The notes beneath the pieces were generated by a model that did not search any database, was not told the DNA's origin, and saw only the letters and a list, made by a program, of their open reading frames with translations. A DNA stretch of 64,000 nt from Thermoplasmatota archaeon (GTDB taxonomy: Archaea > Thermoplasmatota > Thermoplasmata > UBA10834), in contig JAHIRF010000011.1 of assembly GCA_018818785.1 (NCBI GenBank), positions 1 through 64,000 on the forward strand, read 5' to 3'. This document shows positions 7,685 through 14,308 of the stretch, in pieces. The translations under genes were made by a program, and so were the position numbers. Positions within the stretch are counted from its first letter, which is position 1, and every line of letters begins with the position of its first letter.

Positions 7685-9406
7685 TCAGATGAGATTCACA
7701 TATCTGTAAGTCCCGAGGTATGGGATCGAACAGTCCTCTATCGTCGGCTGGCCTATGCTGGGGATGAACTTCATCGAGAACGCCGATTCAGCATGAAGGT
7801 TCAACCCTATCTCTCCAGCGTCCACGAATATCTTCACAAGCCCTCCATCCGAGAGGGAGAAAGTGCTCGCGAATATGCCATCAAGATCCCTGAGTATCTG
7901 CACAGAGAATCTGTCAGCGGTAGCTCCGGCCGGTCCGAATTCCGCGGAATTGAATCCCAGCGTGACATCCTTCTCGCCATCAGTGATCTCTATCATCAGG
8001 GAGGTGAACAGGATCGGCATGCTTCCAGGCACTGTCTTGACCTTGATCTCGATCATTTGGATGGTGTTCGATGGTATCACCGGTTGTGCATAGTTATCTG
8101 CTGCATCCACAGCTACTACAGTATAATAGTACAGAGTGCCGGATACTCCGGAATAATCGTAGTAATGGATCGTATTGCTGTCGACGGACGCGATCGGAGT
8201 GGAGTTCCGCAACTCCTCGACGCTATCGAGCGCGGACATGCTGGTACTCCTGTAGATCAGATATTCACCGATGAACGTCTCATCATCGGACGCCTCGCTC
8301 CAAGTCATCTCGACAGATTGTATGTATTGCCTTACGCAGAACGCCTGCACCGCGGATGGAGCGATGGAATCCACATTCTCAGCAATGTATGACAGTGTTC
8401 CCAAGGAGACCTGGTTCCCTGCCCAGTCCTCGACAATCACATAATACGTATAGGTTCCCTCATCGCTCGGCGCGTCAGCATAGCTGGACGCTGTCGAGTT
8501 GAGGGTCGCGATCAGTTCCGCTCCGATGGGTACGGATATGATTCTTCGTCCATCGACCATCACGTTCGCTAGGGATCCAACGGATACGCTGCTTCGATAG
8601 AGCAGTTGTTGGCTGACTCCACTTCCTGCATCGGTTGCAGGAACCCAGAATAGCATGACAGAATAGTTATCGGGTCTCGATGTGCTCGTCATGGACCCGC
8701 CGACGGGTACGGTCTGGTCCTCATCATGACTTGCATCGTCTGTGGATGCAGAACTATCTATCGGGGTATAGATCGCGCGGTTCCCCGCGGCATCCACGCC
8801 GACTATCGCGTATGCATATGAAGTGGAATTATCGTCTCTGGCCGTATAATCCGTATACTGTCTATCTGATCCGAAACCTGCGGTCAACCTAGCCATTTCG
8901 TAGGATGGATTGAGTTGGCTGAGTGTCAACAGTCGATTCCTCGCGATCTGTTCATTGAATACCGCGGGGTTCGTCGGGTCGTAGACTGAAGTCCTGTAGA
9001 TTATCTCTTCAGCGAGTCCAGAGCCATAATCTATAGCGGAGCTCCAGTTGAGGACTATTCCAAGTGGTGAGACCCCGTCACGTGATTCTGTCACATTCCA
9101 TAAGATGCCACCAGTAGGAGGTTGATCATCTCTCGAAGGCATGTATCCCGATGCGATTGACGAATCTGCACCGTCAGGGTTCCGATCGCCCGCGACGTTC
9201 ACGACCGTGAGCCCTCCAGAAACCTCTGACACGGCATCGTCGACCGTCCTCTGCCCCTGTTGCTGCAGCAATGCCGCAGCGTATAGTATCAATGACGCCG
9301 CGATTGCAGCCACTAGTACCATCGCGATGAAAATGATGAGCGTACCTATACCGACGTCGGCTTCTTCATCCTTCTTTATGCTCGTTTTAGCCTTCTTGAG
9401 TCCCAT
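7685..9406 (-). CDS. flaB: Giant archaellin with inserted fibronectin type III-like domains
   Basis: A 573-residue archaellin-like protein, more than twice the length of its neighbours. Residues 1-75 match archaellin: a basic leader, then DVGIGTLIIFIAMVLVAAIAA and the amphipathic helix. About 95-210, 220-335 and 345-445 are three Fn3-like repeats (pattern ILYRSS ... YYYTVVAVDAADN). From about 450 the archaellin outer domain resumes (VPGSMPILFTSLMIEI, FIPSIGQPTIEDCSIP), matching segments of the short archaellins. The domains are inserted within the sandwich rather than added at an end. The residue before the expected cleavage point is Ala instead of Gly. The inserts would project from the filament surface and may mediate adhesion or glycan display (inference). 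GAGAGGAC precedes ATG 9406. It is flanked by the inverted 28-bp repeats. Confidence 0.85.
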   Translation of the reverse strand: MGLKKAKTSIKKDEEADVGIGTLIIFIAMVLVAAIAASLILYAAALLQQQGQRTVDDAVSEVSGGLTVVNVAGDRNPDGADSSIASGYMPSRDDQPPTGGILWNVTESRDGVSPLGIVLNWSSAIDYGSGLAEEIIYRTSVYDPTNPAVFNEQIARNRLLTLSQLNPSYEMARLTAGFGSDRQYTDYTARDDNSTSYAYAIVGVDAAGNRAIYTPIDSSASTDDASHDEDQTVPVGGSMTSTSRPDNYSVMLFWVPATDAGSGVSQQLLYRSSVSVGSLANVMVDGRRIISVPIGAELIATLNSTASSYADAPSDEGTYTYYVIVEDWAGNQVSLGTLSYIAENVDSIAPSAVQAFCVRQYIQSVEMTWSEASDDETFIGEYLIYRSTSMSALDSVEELRNSTPIASVDSNTIHYYDYSGVSGTLYYYTVVAVDAADNYAQPVIPSNTIQMIEIKVKTVPGSMPILFTSLMIEITDGEKDVTLGFNSAEFGPAGATADRFSVQILRDLDGIFASTFSLSDGGLVKIFVDAGEIGLNLHAESAFSMKFIPSIGQPTIEDCSIPYLGTYRYVNLI

Positions 9407-9450
9407 CCCAGTCCTCTCCGGTGTGCGAGGGCATGGAACGTAGCTTTGTT

Positions 9451-9471
9451 ACGTCGAGAGCATCCGCTAAC
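9451..9471 (-). repeat. Leader element 2, copy B
   Basis: Minus strand reads GTTAGCGGATGCTCTCGACG; it matches the copy at 7333-7353 with three mismatches and lies about 45 bases before the giant archaellin start. Confidence 0.4.
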
Positions 9472-9494
9472 TCATGGCACCATCAGAAATCATC

Positions 9495-9511
9495 CCGACT
9501 TGTTGAGTCGG
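9495..9511 (-). promoter_or_regulatory. Small leader hairpin
   Basis: CCGACT-TGTTG-AGTCGG, a perfect 6-bp stem with a 5-base loop inside the leader of the giant archaellin gene. Confidence 0.35.
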
Positions 9512-9545
9512 TATTATATTGCTCGCCAGAAAGACGAGAGTCTAC

Positions 9546-9573
9546 GGTCTACATGCCCTGTGGATAGTGCCTC
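9546..9573 (+). repeat. 28-bp archaellin-locus repeat, copy B
   Basis: Plus strand begins GGTCTACATGCCCTGTGGAT; all 28 bases equal copy A in reverse orientation. It lies upstream of the giant archaellin gene, downstream of a TATA-like element at 9612-9622. It is in direct orientation to copy C. Confidence 0.7.
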
Positions 9574-9592
9574 GAGATGCGTTGGAGGCTAA

Positions 9593-9602
9593 TGATTATC
9601 AT
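9593..9602 (-). promoter_or_regulatory. GAGAATCA-like motif, site 2 (variant)
   Basis: Minus strand ATGATAATCA, one base from the ATGAGAATCA consensus, about 10 bases downstream of the TATA-like element and just before repeat B. Confidence 0.3.
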
Positions 9603-9611
9603 GCGTTTGAA

Positions 9612-9622
9612 GATTATATAAG
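9612..9622 (-). promoter_or_regulatory. Putative promoter of the giant archaellin gene
   Basis: Minus strand CTTATATAATC is a good TATA box. Transcription would start near 9590, giving a leader of about 180 bases that contains repeat B and leader element 2. Confidence 0.5.
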
Positions 9623-9772
9623 ACAACAAGCCGTGATTTTCACGCAAGATAATCAGGCTATTGAATCAAAAATATCGATCGTAAGGGGTTTCCATGGGAT
9701 ATTCCCAGACGCCTGATATGCCCTGTTTCTCAGTCTCTCTCAATTCTCGTTGTTCAGATCAACCATCGCCGG

Positions 9773-10255
9773 TCACACTCTGTAGTAGTCGGCGAGGCTG
9801 GTCTCGAATCGACCAATCCGTTCTTCCACTTCACACCAGATGTTCTTGTCGACATCGATGCCCGCCAGCTCCATGACGAACATCCAGGATTTCATATGGT
9901 CCTCCGGTGTGAGTCTCCACTCCTTCTCCTCCGTCGCCAGCGCGAGAGCATCCAAGGAGCTTCTCTTCCCTGGCCGCTTCTTGGTCACTACGAGATTGTG
10001 GTCTATGATCTCATCGTCCAGGATCGCCTCTGCCATCTCCGGTTCGGCCTTCTTCGTGCCCTGTGATACAGATGCCAGGTACTCTGCGACGTCCTCTCCT
10101 ATCCATCCTATTCTGCTATAGAAGCCGAACAGTCTGGGGATGGCCTCGACGTCTATCCTGTCCATCAGGAATGACAACCATCGCATGATGATCATGTTGG
10201 TCCTGGAATCTATGTCGAAGCTCTCCAGTGCCGAGTACCGTTCTTCTGGGTCCAT
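9773..10255 (-). CDS. FlaD/E-domain protein encoded between archaellins
   Basis: A 160-residue protein consisting almost only of the FlaD/E domain: MIIMRWLSFLMDRI near the start and KEWRLTPEDHMKSWMFVMELAGIDVDKNIW near the end, aligning with the C-terminal 130 residues of the larger FlaC/D product at 5297-6520. It lacks the coiled-coil N-terminus. FlaD/E proteins are part of the cytosolic ring that passes chemotaxis signals to the motor. GGAGGG precedes ATG 10255, and it lies 29 bases behind an archaellin gene, so the pair is probably cotranscribed. Its position among filament genes is unusual. Confidence 0.85.
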   Translation of the reverse strand: MDPEERYSALESFDIDSRTNMIIMRWLSFLMDRIDVEAIPRLFGFYSRIGWIGEDVAEYLASVSQGTKKAEPEMAEAILDDEIIDHNLVVTKKRPGKRSSLDALALATEEKEWRLTPEDHMKSWMFVMELAGIDVDKNIWCEVEERIGRFETSLADYYRV

Positions 10256-10284
10256 GCACGTCCCTCCTTTCTTGAGATCCCTCT

Positions 10285-10926
10285 TCAGGTCAGTATCTCA
10301 TATGTGTTCGACAGGACTGAAGGTGTGGTGATCAACACATAGGTCGGTATCCCGTGCTTCGGTATCAGGAGTATCGTGGCATCCTGCTGGGTGACGAGAC
10401 TCATGTCCGTAGGCAGTTGCTCTGCCAGATCGATGTGCAACAATGCAACATCTCCTTGGGTGATTCCCACATCATCTGCGGTCCAAGCTGCGATATTATC
10501 GGGATATGTATCCCTCAGGCTCGACACATCGAAAGTACCATCTGTGGACGCGACAGAATAATCGGGACATGACAGCGTCTCATCTGCCTCTCCATTTGAT
10601 ATCTCGATTATCAGCGTGGCCAAATTGATGACCGGGCTGCCTGCTGTCAACGCCACCTTCAGGTACAGATCAGTAATGACTAATGCACCCGAGCTATTAT
10701 TCGTCATTCCATATATCGCTACCACTTTCAGACCCGTTGCTACTTCCTGCAATGCCTGATCGCCTGTCGCTTCTGCCTGTTGCTGTAGTTCGTATGCGGT
10801 CTGGACTAGGACACCAGCTGCTACGGCGGCGACTAATATCATCGCTATGAAGATCAGCAATGTGCCAACCCCCATCTCCCCTTCCTCGCCCATACGAATC
10901 CTTCTGGGCTTGGGTATCTTTTCCAT
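10285..10926 (-). CDS. flaB: Archaellin (archaellum filament subunit)
   Basis: A 213-residue filament subunit, the first of the cluster. The class III signal is RRIRMGEEG followed by [21 protein letters not shown] with Gly at -1 and +3. The mature N-terminal helix is nearly identical to that of the archaellin at 6595-7215 (QTAYELQQQAEATGDQALQEVATGLKVVAIYG), and the C-terminal segment LLIPKHGIPTYVLITTPS matches too; the middle diverges, as expected for a surface domain. GGAGGG stands before ATG 10926. It lies within the segment bounded by direct repeats B and C. Confidence 0.94.
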   Translation of the reverse strand: MEKIPKPRRIRMGEEGEMGVGTLLIFIAMILVAAVAAGVLVQTAYELQQQAEATGDQALQEVATGLKVVAIYGMTNNSSGALVITDLYLKVALTAGSPVINLATLIIEISNGEADETLSCPDYSVASTDGTFDVSSLRDTYPDNIAAWTADDVGITQGDVALLHIDLAEQLPTDMSLVTQQDATILLIPKHGIPTYVLITTPSVLSNTYEILT

Positions 10927-11095
10927 CTCTTTCCCTCCTCTGTGGTCGCGGAGAGGTCAGTCATCCAAGATCCAGATTGCATGAGTTGAGAATGTCGTGT
11001 GCGGCGTGGAGCGCCCACTCTCAATTCTCAATCATCACTAGAACGATGGTGCCTGGCCTATCCGCGTAGTGTGATTCTCTTTCACTCCCGAGGTA
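10927..11095 (-). other. 5' leader of the first archaellin gene
   Basis: Part of a 373-base gap without a credible gene. It lies between repeat C and the archaellin start, contains one GAGAATCA copy (11072-11079) and TGAGAAT-like repeats, and ends in GGAGGG before ATG 10926. Confidence 0.35.
11072..11080 (-). promoter_or_regulatory. GAGAATCA motif, site 3
   Basis: Minus strand AGAGAATCA in the leader region of the first archaellin. An identical nonamer occurs at 11205-11213. Confidence 0.35.
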
Positions 11096-11122
11096 GGTCT
11101 ACATTTGCCCTGTGGATAGTCC
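11096..11122 (+). repeat. Archaellin-locus repeat, copy C (diverged)
   Basis: Plus strand GGTCTACATTTGCCCTGTGG and following bases match copies A and B except for a two-base insertion and a one-base deletion. It is in direct orientation to B; the two flank the first archaellin and the FlaD/E-only gene. Confidence 0.65.
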
Positions 11123-11171
11123 AAGCGTCTTGTCTCCCGAGTGCGTTAGTGCCGCCTCTGAGAGCTATGTC

Positions 11172-11181
11172 TGATTCTCAT
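11172..11181 (-). promoter_or_regulatory. GAGAATCA motif, site 4
   Basis: ATGAGAATCA on the minus strand, about 15 bases downstream of a weak TATA-like TTTTTATCATAC, in the promoter region of the first archaellin. Confidence 0.45.
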
Positions 11182-11204
11182 GTATGATAAAAATGGTTGT
11201 GTCG

Positions 11205-11213
11205 TGATTCTCT
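11205..11213 (-). promoter_or_regulatory. GAGAATCA motif, site 5
   Basis: Minus strand AGAGAATCA upstream of the first archaellin promoter region; fifth copy of the octamer in the locus. Confidence 0.35.
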
Positions 11214-11299
11214 TTTTAGGAAATGACAAATCTGCCCGAAAAGAATAGAACGTAAAATAGAGGGGAGTTAAAAGGCCCCCATAGTTTAGGAAAGGTTAT

Positions 11300-11626
11300 T
11301 CAGAGCTCGCCTCTTGGTTTCGGCGTCGCCATGTTCTGAACTATCTCCAGCGGTGCGGATCTGTAGTTCATATCCACTTTCATGCGCAGGGTACCCCTCT
11401 CGTAGACGAGGGTGACGCTGCCTATGCGGGACTTGTATACCTTGTATCTTTTCCCATCCGCCGTTAACTCGCTGCCTTCCTGTTCGATCAGACCTGCCGC
11501 GGCCAGCTCTCTAAGCTTTCGATAGCAGCTCGCAAGCGGTATGTCGAACATGAACGCGAGTTCTCTTGCACTCCTAGCTTTATGGCTAGACGCTGCAAGG
11601 ATGTTCATGTTGTATTGGTCCGTCAA
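11300..11626 (-). CDS. Small winged-helix transcriptional regulator
   Basis: A 108-residue protein with a helix-turn-helix (SARELAFMFDIPLASCYRKLRELAAAGLIEQ) and a beta wing/strand region (RYKVYKSRIGSVTLVYERGTLRMKVDM). It is homologous to the product of the next gene (11937-12296), sharing the pattern DIP..YR......GL plus a C-terminal strand pair. It stands directly upstream of the archaellin cluster on the same strand, has its own TATA box and a GAGAATCA motif nearby, and is a candidate archaellum regulator comparable in position and size to EarA of methanococci. That role is inference; the DNA-binding fold is well supported. Confidence 0.8.
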   Translation of the reverse strand: MTDQYNMNILAASSHKARSARELAFMFDIPLASCYRKLRELAAAGLIEQEGSELTADGKRYKVYKSRIGSVTLVYERGTLRMKVDMNYRSAPLEIVQNMATPKPRGEL

Positions 11627-11742
11627 TATTTGAGCGATGCCGAGTCTAGCATGCGCTATATCCGTATCGGTGGCCGTTTTATCCCCTCACACAGGGGGGA
11701 GTTAGAGCTTATATCCCGTCCCTTATCCTGGGGAAACTAATT

Positions 11743-11759
11743 CTAAGATATATATAATT
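11743..11759 (-). promoter_or_regulatory. Promoter of the minus-strand winged-helix gene
   Basis: Minus strand AATTATATATATCTTAG, a strong TATA box; transcription would start near 11722, leaving a leader of about 95 bases. Confidence 0.55.
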
Positions 11760-11778
11760 GTCTTTTTGTTTCTAAGCC

Positions 11779-11788
11779 ATGAGAATCA
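11779..11788 (+). promoter_or_regulatory. GAGAATCA motif, site 6
   Basis: ATGAGAATCA on the plus strand, about 20 bases upstream of the TATA box of the minus-strand regulator. It suggests autoregulation within the same circuit as the archaellin genes. Confidence 0.4.
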
Positions 11789-11936
11789 TTAGTACTCCTC
11801 AGATCGCAGATCTGCCCTTCGATTTTCGAGCAGCCAAGTGAGACATCGAAAGTTGATGATCATCCTCGACTTATCGTCTGTGATATTCTCTGATTGGAAT
11901 TGAACAAGATTGTTTATGAACGGTGACCATGAATGT

Positions 11937-12296
11937 ATGCAGGAGGCTCCCCTTTCGATGAATGCGTACGAACTGTCGAAACTCCTGATCGACGAGTATT
12001 CAGCGAAGATACTCACGTATGCCAGAGACAAGCCTCGATCAGTTCAGGACATGTGCCAGAGGCTCGACATACCCGTGACGCTCGGATATCGGCGGGTCAA
12101 CACACTTCTCAACGAAGGTCTCCTCAGTTGCGAGGGAAGGGCCCTTACCCAGAGAGGCAAGTGGACCAAGCTCTATGTCTCTCAGGTCAGACGAGCCCAG
12201 ATATTCTTCGATGATGGAAAGGTGCGTCTGAAGTTCGAGTTCAAGACGGGCCAGGTCCGATGGTCGGATGATTGGGAAGCCGCTCCTGCCGTATGA
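11937..12296 (+). CDS. Small winged-helix transcriptional regulator (paralogue)
   Basis: About 119 residues with a helix-turn-helix (SVQDMCQRLDIPVTLGYRRVNTLLNEGLLS) and a C-terminal strand pair (AQIFFDDGKVRLKFEF). It aligns along its length with the 108-residue regulator encoded divergently next to it. The ORF track starts at a TTG (11910). I prefer ATG 11937, which has GGTGA 10 bases upstream; ATG 11958 with AGGAGG 11 bases upstream is also possible. Probably acts with its paralogue on archaellum genes (inference from position and shared motif). Confidence 0.78.
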   Translation: MQEAPLSMNAYELSKLLIDEYSAKILTYARDKPRSVQDMCQRLDIPVTLGYRRVNTLLNEGLLSCEGRALTQRGKWTKLYVSQVRRAQIFFDDGKVRLKFEFKTGQVRWSDDWEAAPAV

Positions 12297-12455
12297 TCAT
12301 GGATTACCACCCTCACACGATCCAGGGATACTGATAATCATATCCGAGATTTGACCGGAAACCTATTTCATGGTTTCCGACGATGCCCCCTGCGTAGTCT
12401 GCCTTTCCGCTGTTTGGGTTATCATGACCCAGCGCGTGCCTGGCCTGGTGCGGAC

Positions 12456-13628
12456 ATGAACGCGCGACAGAGTAGCCAGAATGATCGGGGTCCCACAGAC
12501 ATCGACCTCGCCAATTACGCAAAGGCCTATATGGCCGCTTACATGAGCGCTGTCCAGAGCGAGAGCCCTGAACATATTCCTCAGTTCTACAAGAATCACC
12601 CTTACGGCGTCGAAGTCTGCTATATGCCGAATGGCAGTTTCTGCATGCTTTTCGAGAGAGCTGACAGACCCACGATCGCGGTCTCCGGCCAGGAGTGGGA
12701 CTATGTCATGGGCAAGATCATGTCGGGCGTGTTCTATCTGGCCACGGTATACTCTCACGAAGGGTCTTCGGTCGAGGACGCCTCCTCGCGAGGCCGTCGC
12801 GATGCGATAAGGGACATACGTGCGATGGAGAGTTCCGACATCGTGGATGCCACTCGTCAGCTGGAGAACATTGTGCGTGAATTGAGTGATGTGAATCAAT
12901 GGATGAAGAATCCGGTGAAGATGGCTGATAGTGCGCTAGCGAGACTCGAGCCGCTTAAGCAGACGATCGCCCGCTCCGGCCCGATAATGGACAAGATGTC
13001 CATGGTGGATGGCCTGAGACGATATTCTACTGGGCCATCGGAGATGAAGCTGGATTCAGATGGAATTGAGATGCTCTCATCTGTAGTGACGCAGATGACG
13101 GACCTGTCGGAACTGCTCAGGGATGTGAAACTACAAGGGGAGAAGCTCGAGGAAATCGAAAACCATCTCAGAACCGAGGTCCACGACTTCAAGATAGAGC
13201 TCGACAAGAAGATCGCGAAAGGCCTCGGTGTGATACTGTCCACTACGGATAGGAAGATCGACAAGGCGTTCGCATCCATACAACCTGGCCAACAGGAAGA
13301 TGAAAGCGACGATTCGTTGGACGATCTATACGATGAGGTGAACGCCCTCAGGGAAGCTGTGGATCAGCTGAACGCTGAAGAGAAAGACGACACAGACGAG
13401 AGATTGGCTGCTCTTTCCGATGAGGTGTTGTCACTCAAGGATGCAATCAGCAACATCAAGATCCCGATGATCGAGCCTCCGGTTATGCCTGAGCCAAAGA
13501 TCCCTGCCGAGCTACTCACTGGGATGCGAGACGTCAGAGGGGAGGTCGGCCAGATCAATCTGCGTGTCAAGAGGATCGAGGAATATCTCACCGCTCTGTC
13601 GGCGGCGAGGCGGTCATCTAACAGATGA
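12456..13628 (+). CDS. Uncharacterised coiled-coil protein beside the archaellum locus
   Basis: Not recognised. The start at ATG 12456 (MNARQSSQNDRGP) gives 390 residues; the longer TTG ORF adds an unlikely Arg/Cys-rich stretch. Residues 1-110 look globular (HPYGVEVCYMPNGSFCMLFERADRPTIAV). About 125-390 is almost entirely helical and heptad-rich (ATRQLENIVRELSDVNQWMK, ELLRDVKLQGEKLEEIENHL, EALREAVDQLNAEEKDD), ending in a basic tail. There is no signal peptide or membrane helix, so it is probably cytoplasmic. It faces away from the archaellum cluster and converges with the Lrp gene, 8 bases apart. A scaffold or polar-organising role is conceivable but unsupported. Confidence 0.7.
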   Translation: MNARQSSQNDRGPTDIDLANYAKAYMAAYMSAVQSESPEHIPQFYKNHPYGVEVCYMPNGSFCMLFERADRPTIAVSGQEWDYVMGKIMSGVFYLATVYSHEGSSVEDASSRGRRDAIRDIRAMESSDIVDATRQLENIVRELSDVNQWMKNPVKMADSALARLEPLKQTIARSGPIMDKMSMVDGLRRYSTGPSEMKLDSDGIEMLSSVVTQMTDLSELLRDVKLQGEKLEEIENHLRTEVHDFKIELDKKIAKGLGVILSTTDRKIDKAFASIQPGQQEDESDDSLDDLYDEVNALREAVDQLNAEEKDDTDERLAALSDEVLSLKDAISNIKIPMIEPPVMPEPKIPAELLTGMRDVRGEVGQINLRVKRIEEYLTALSAARRSSNR

Positions 13629-13636
13629 TCCAAAGG

Positions 13637-14107
13637 TCAGAGATGAACCGTAATGTCTTCCTTTATCCTGTCGAGGATCAGATAGGTGTTGCTCCTCTCG
13701 ACCTCGTCTATCCTTATGATCGAATCGATTATGTCCTTCAACTCCTCTCTTGAGGACGCTCTCAGAAGGATCGCGAAGTCTATGTTCCCAAGTAGGAAAT
13801 AAGCCGCCCATACTCCAGGGATCTTGGATACCTTCTCTCCGATCTTCTTCACGTAATCCGGACCGTACCTGCCAGTGATCAATGATATCGCCAGGATCTC
13901 CTTTCCGACCTTGAGTGGGTTCACACAAGCCTTGAATCCGGTGATCACTCCTTCCTCAACCAGCCTGTTCACCCGGTAGTGGACTGTAGATGACGACAAC
14001 CCTGTTTTCTCTCCGATCTTCTTCAGGCTCACGTTGCAGTCGTCTTGAAGCATTTTCAAAATGATCCGATCGCTTTTGTCAAGTGTCGCAGGATTCTTTT
14101 TCTCCAA
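13637..14107 (-). CDS. Lrp/AsnC-family transcriptional regulator
   Basis: A 156-residue protein with an N-terminal helix-turn-helix (DKSDRIILKMLQDDCNVSLKKIGEKTGLSSSTVHYRVNRL) and a C-terminal RAM/AsnC ligand domain (GVWAAYFLLGNIDFAILLRASSREELKDII). Such proteins form dimers and octamers and often sense amino acids. Length is typical. It is a single gene on the minus strand; no target can be named from the sequence, though the amino-acid orientated genes further along would be natural candidates. Confidence 0.9.
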   Translation of the reverse strand: MEKKNPATLDKSDRIILKMLQDDCNVSLKKIGEKTGLSSSTVHYRVNRLVEEGVITGFKACVNPLKVGKEILAISLITGRYGPDYVKKIGEKVSKIPGVWAAYFLLGNIDFAILLRASSREELKDIIDSIIRIDEVERSNTYLILDRIKEDITVHL

Positions 14108-14308
14108 ACGAGGCGCCTCCTCAAGACGTTCGAAAAGGTAAGATGAAATTCGGATAGATAACGCTTTCGTTGACTCATACTCGAACCGAAAGGAAATCGA
14201 AGCCTGTTAGGGGGAAGAATCACCCCGATTGTACAAACGTGCGGCTTGACATCGAATATAGGCACCGGCACGTACGGGTCATCAACGGACACCTTCGCAG
14301 TTGGTGTA

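Larger units (their letters stand above)
9407..9545 (-). other. 5' leader of the giant archaellin gene
   Basis: The part of the 366-base gap nearest the gene. It holds leader element 2 and a CCGACT/AGTCGG hairpin at 9495-9511. No convincing reading frame is present in the gap; short frames there lack start signals. Confidence 0.4.
11627..11936. other. Intergenic region between divergent winged-helix regulators
   Basis: About 310 bases without a gene. It holds a TATA box for the minus-strand regulator, a GAGAATCA motif and little else recognisable. The left half includes an imperfect GC-rich inverted repeat (CCCCTCACACAGGGGG). Confidence 0.4.

Noticed and set aside
7661-8392. 243-codon plus-strand frame inside the giant archaellin gene
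   Set aside because: Antisense to a clearly supported archaellin; His/Arg/Ser-rich composition is typical of shadow frames.
7548-11122. The three repeats as a CRISPR or transposon-end signal
   Set aside because: Copies are 1.5-2 kb apart with genes between, not regularly spaced, and no Cas, transposase or target-site duplications are seen.
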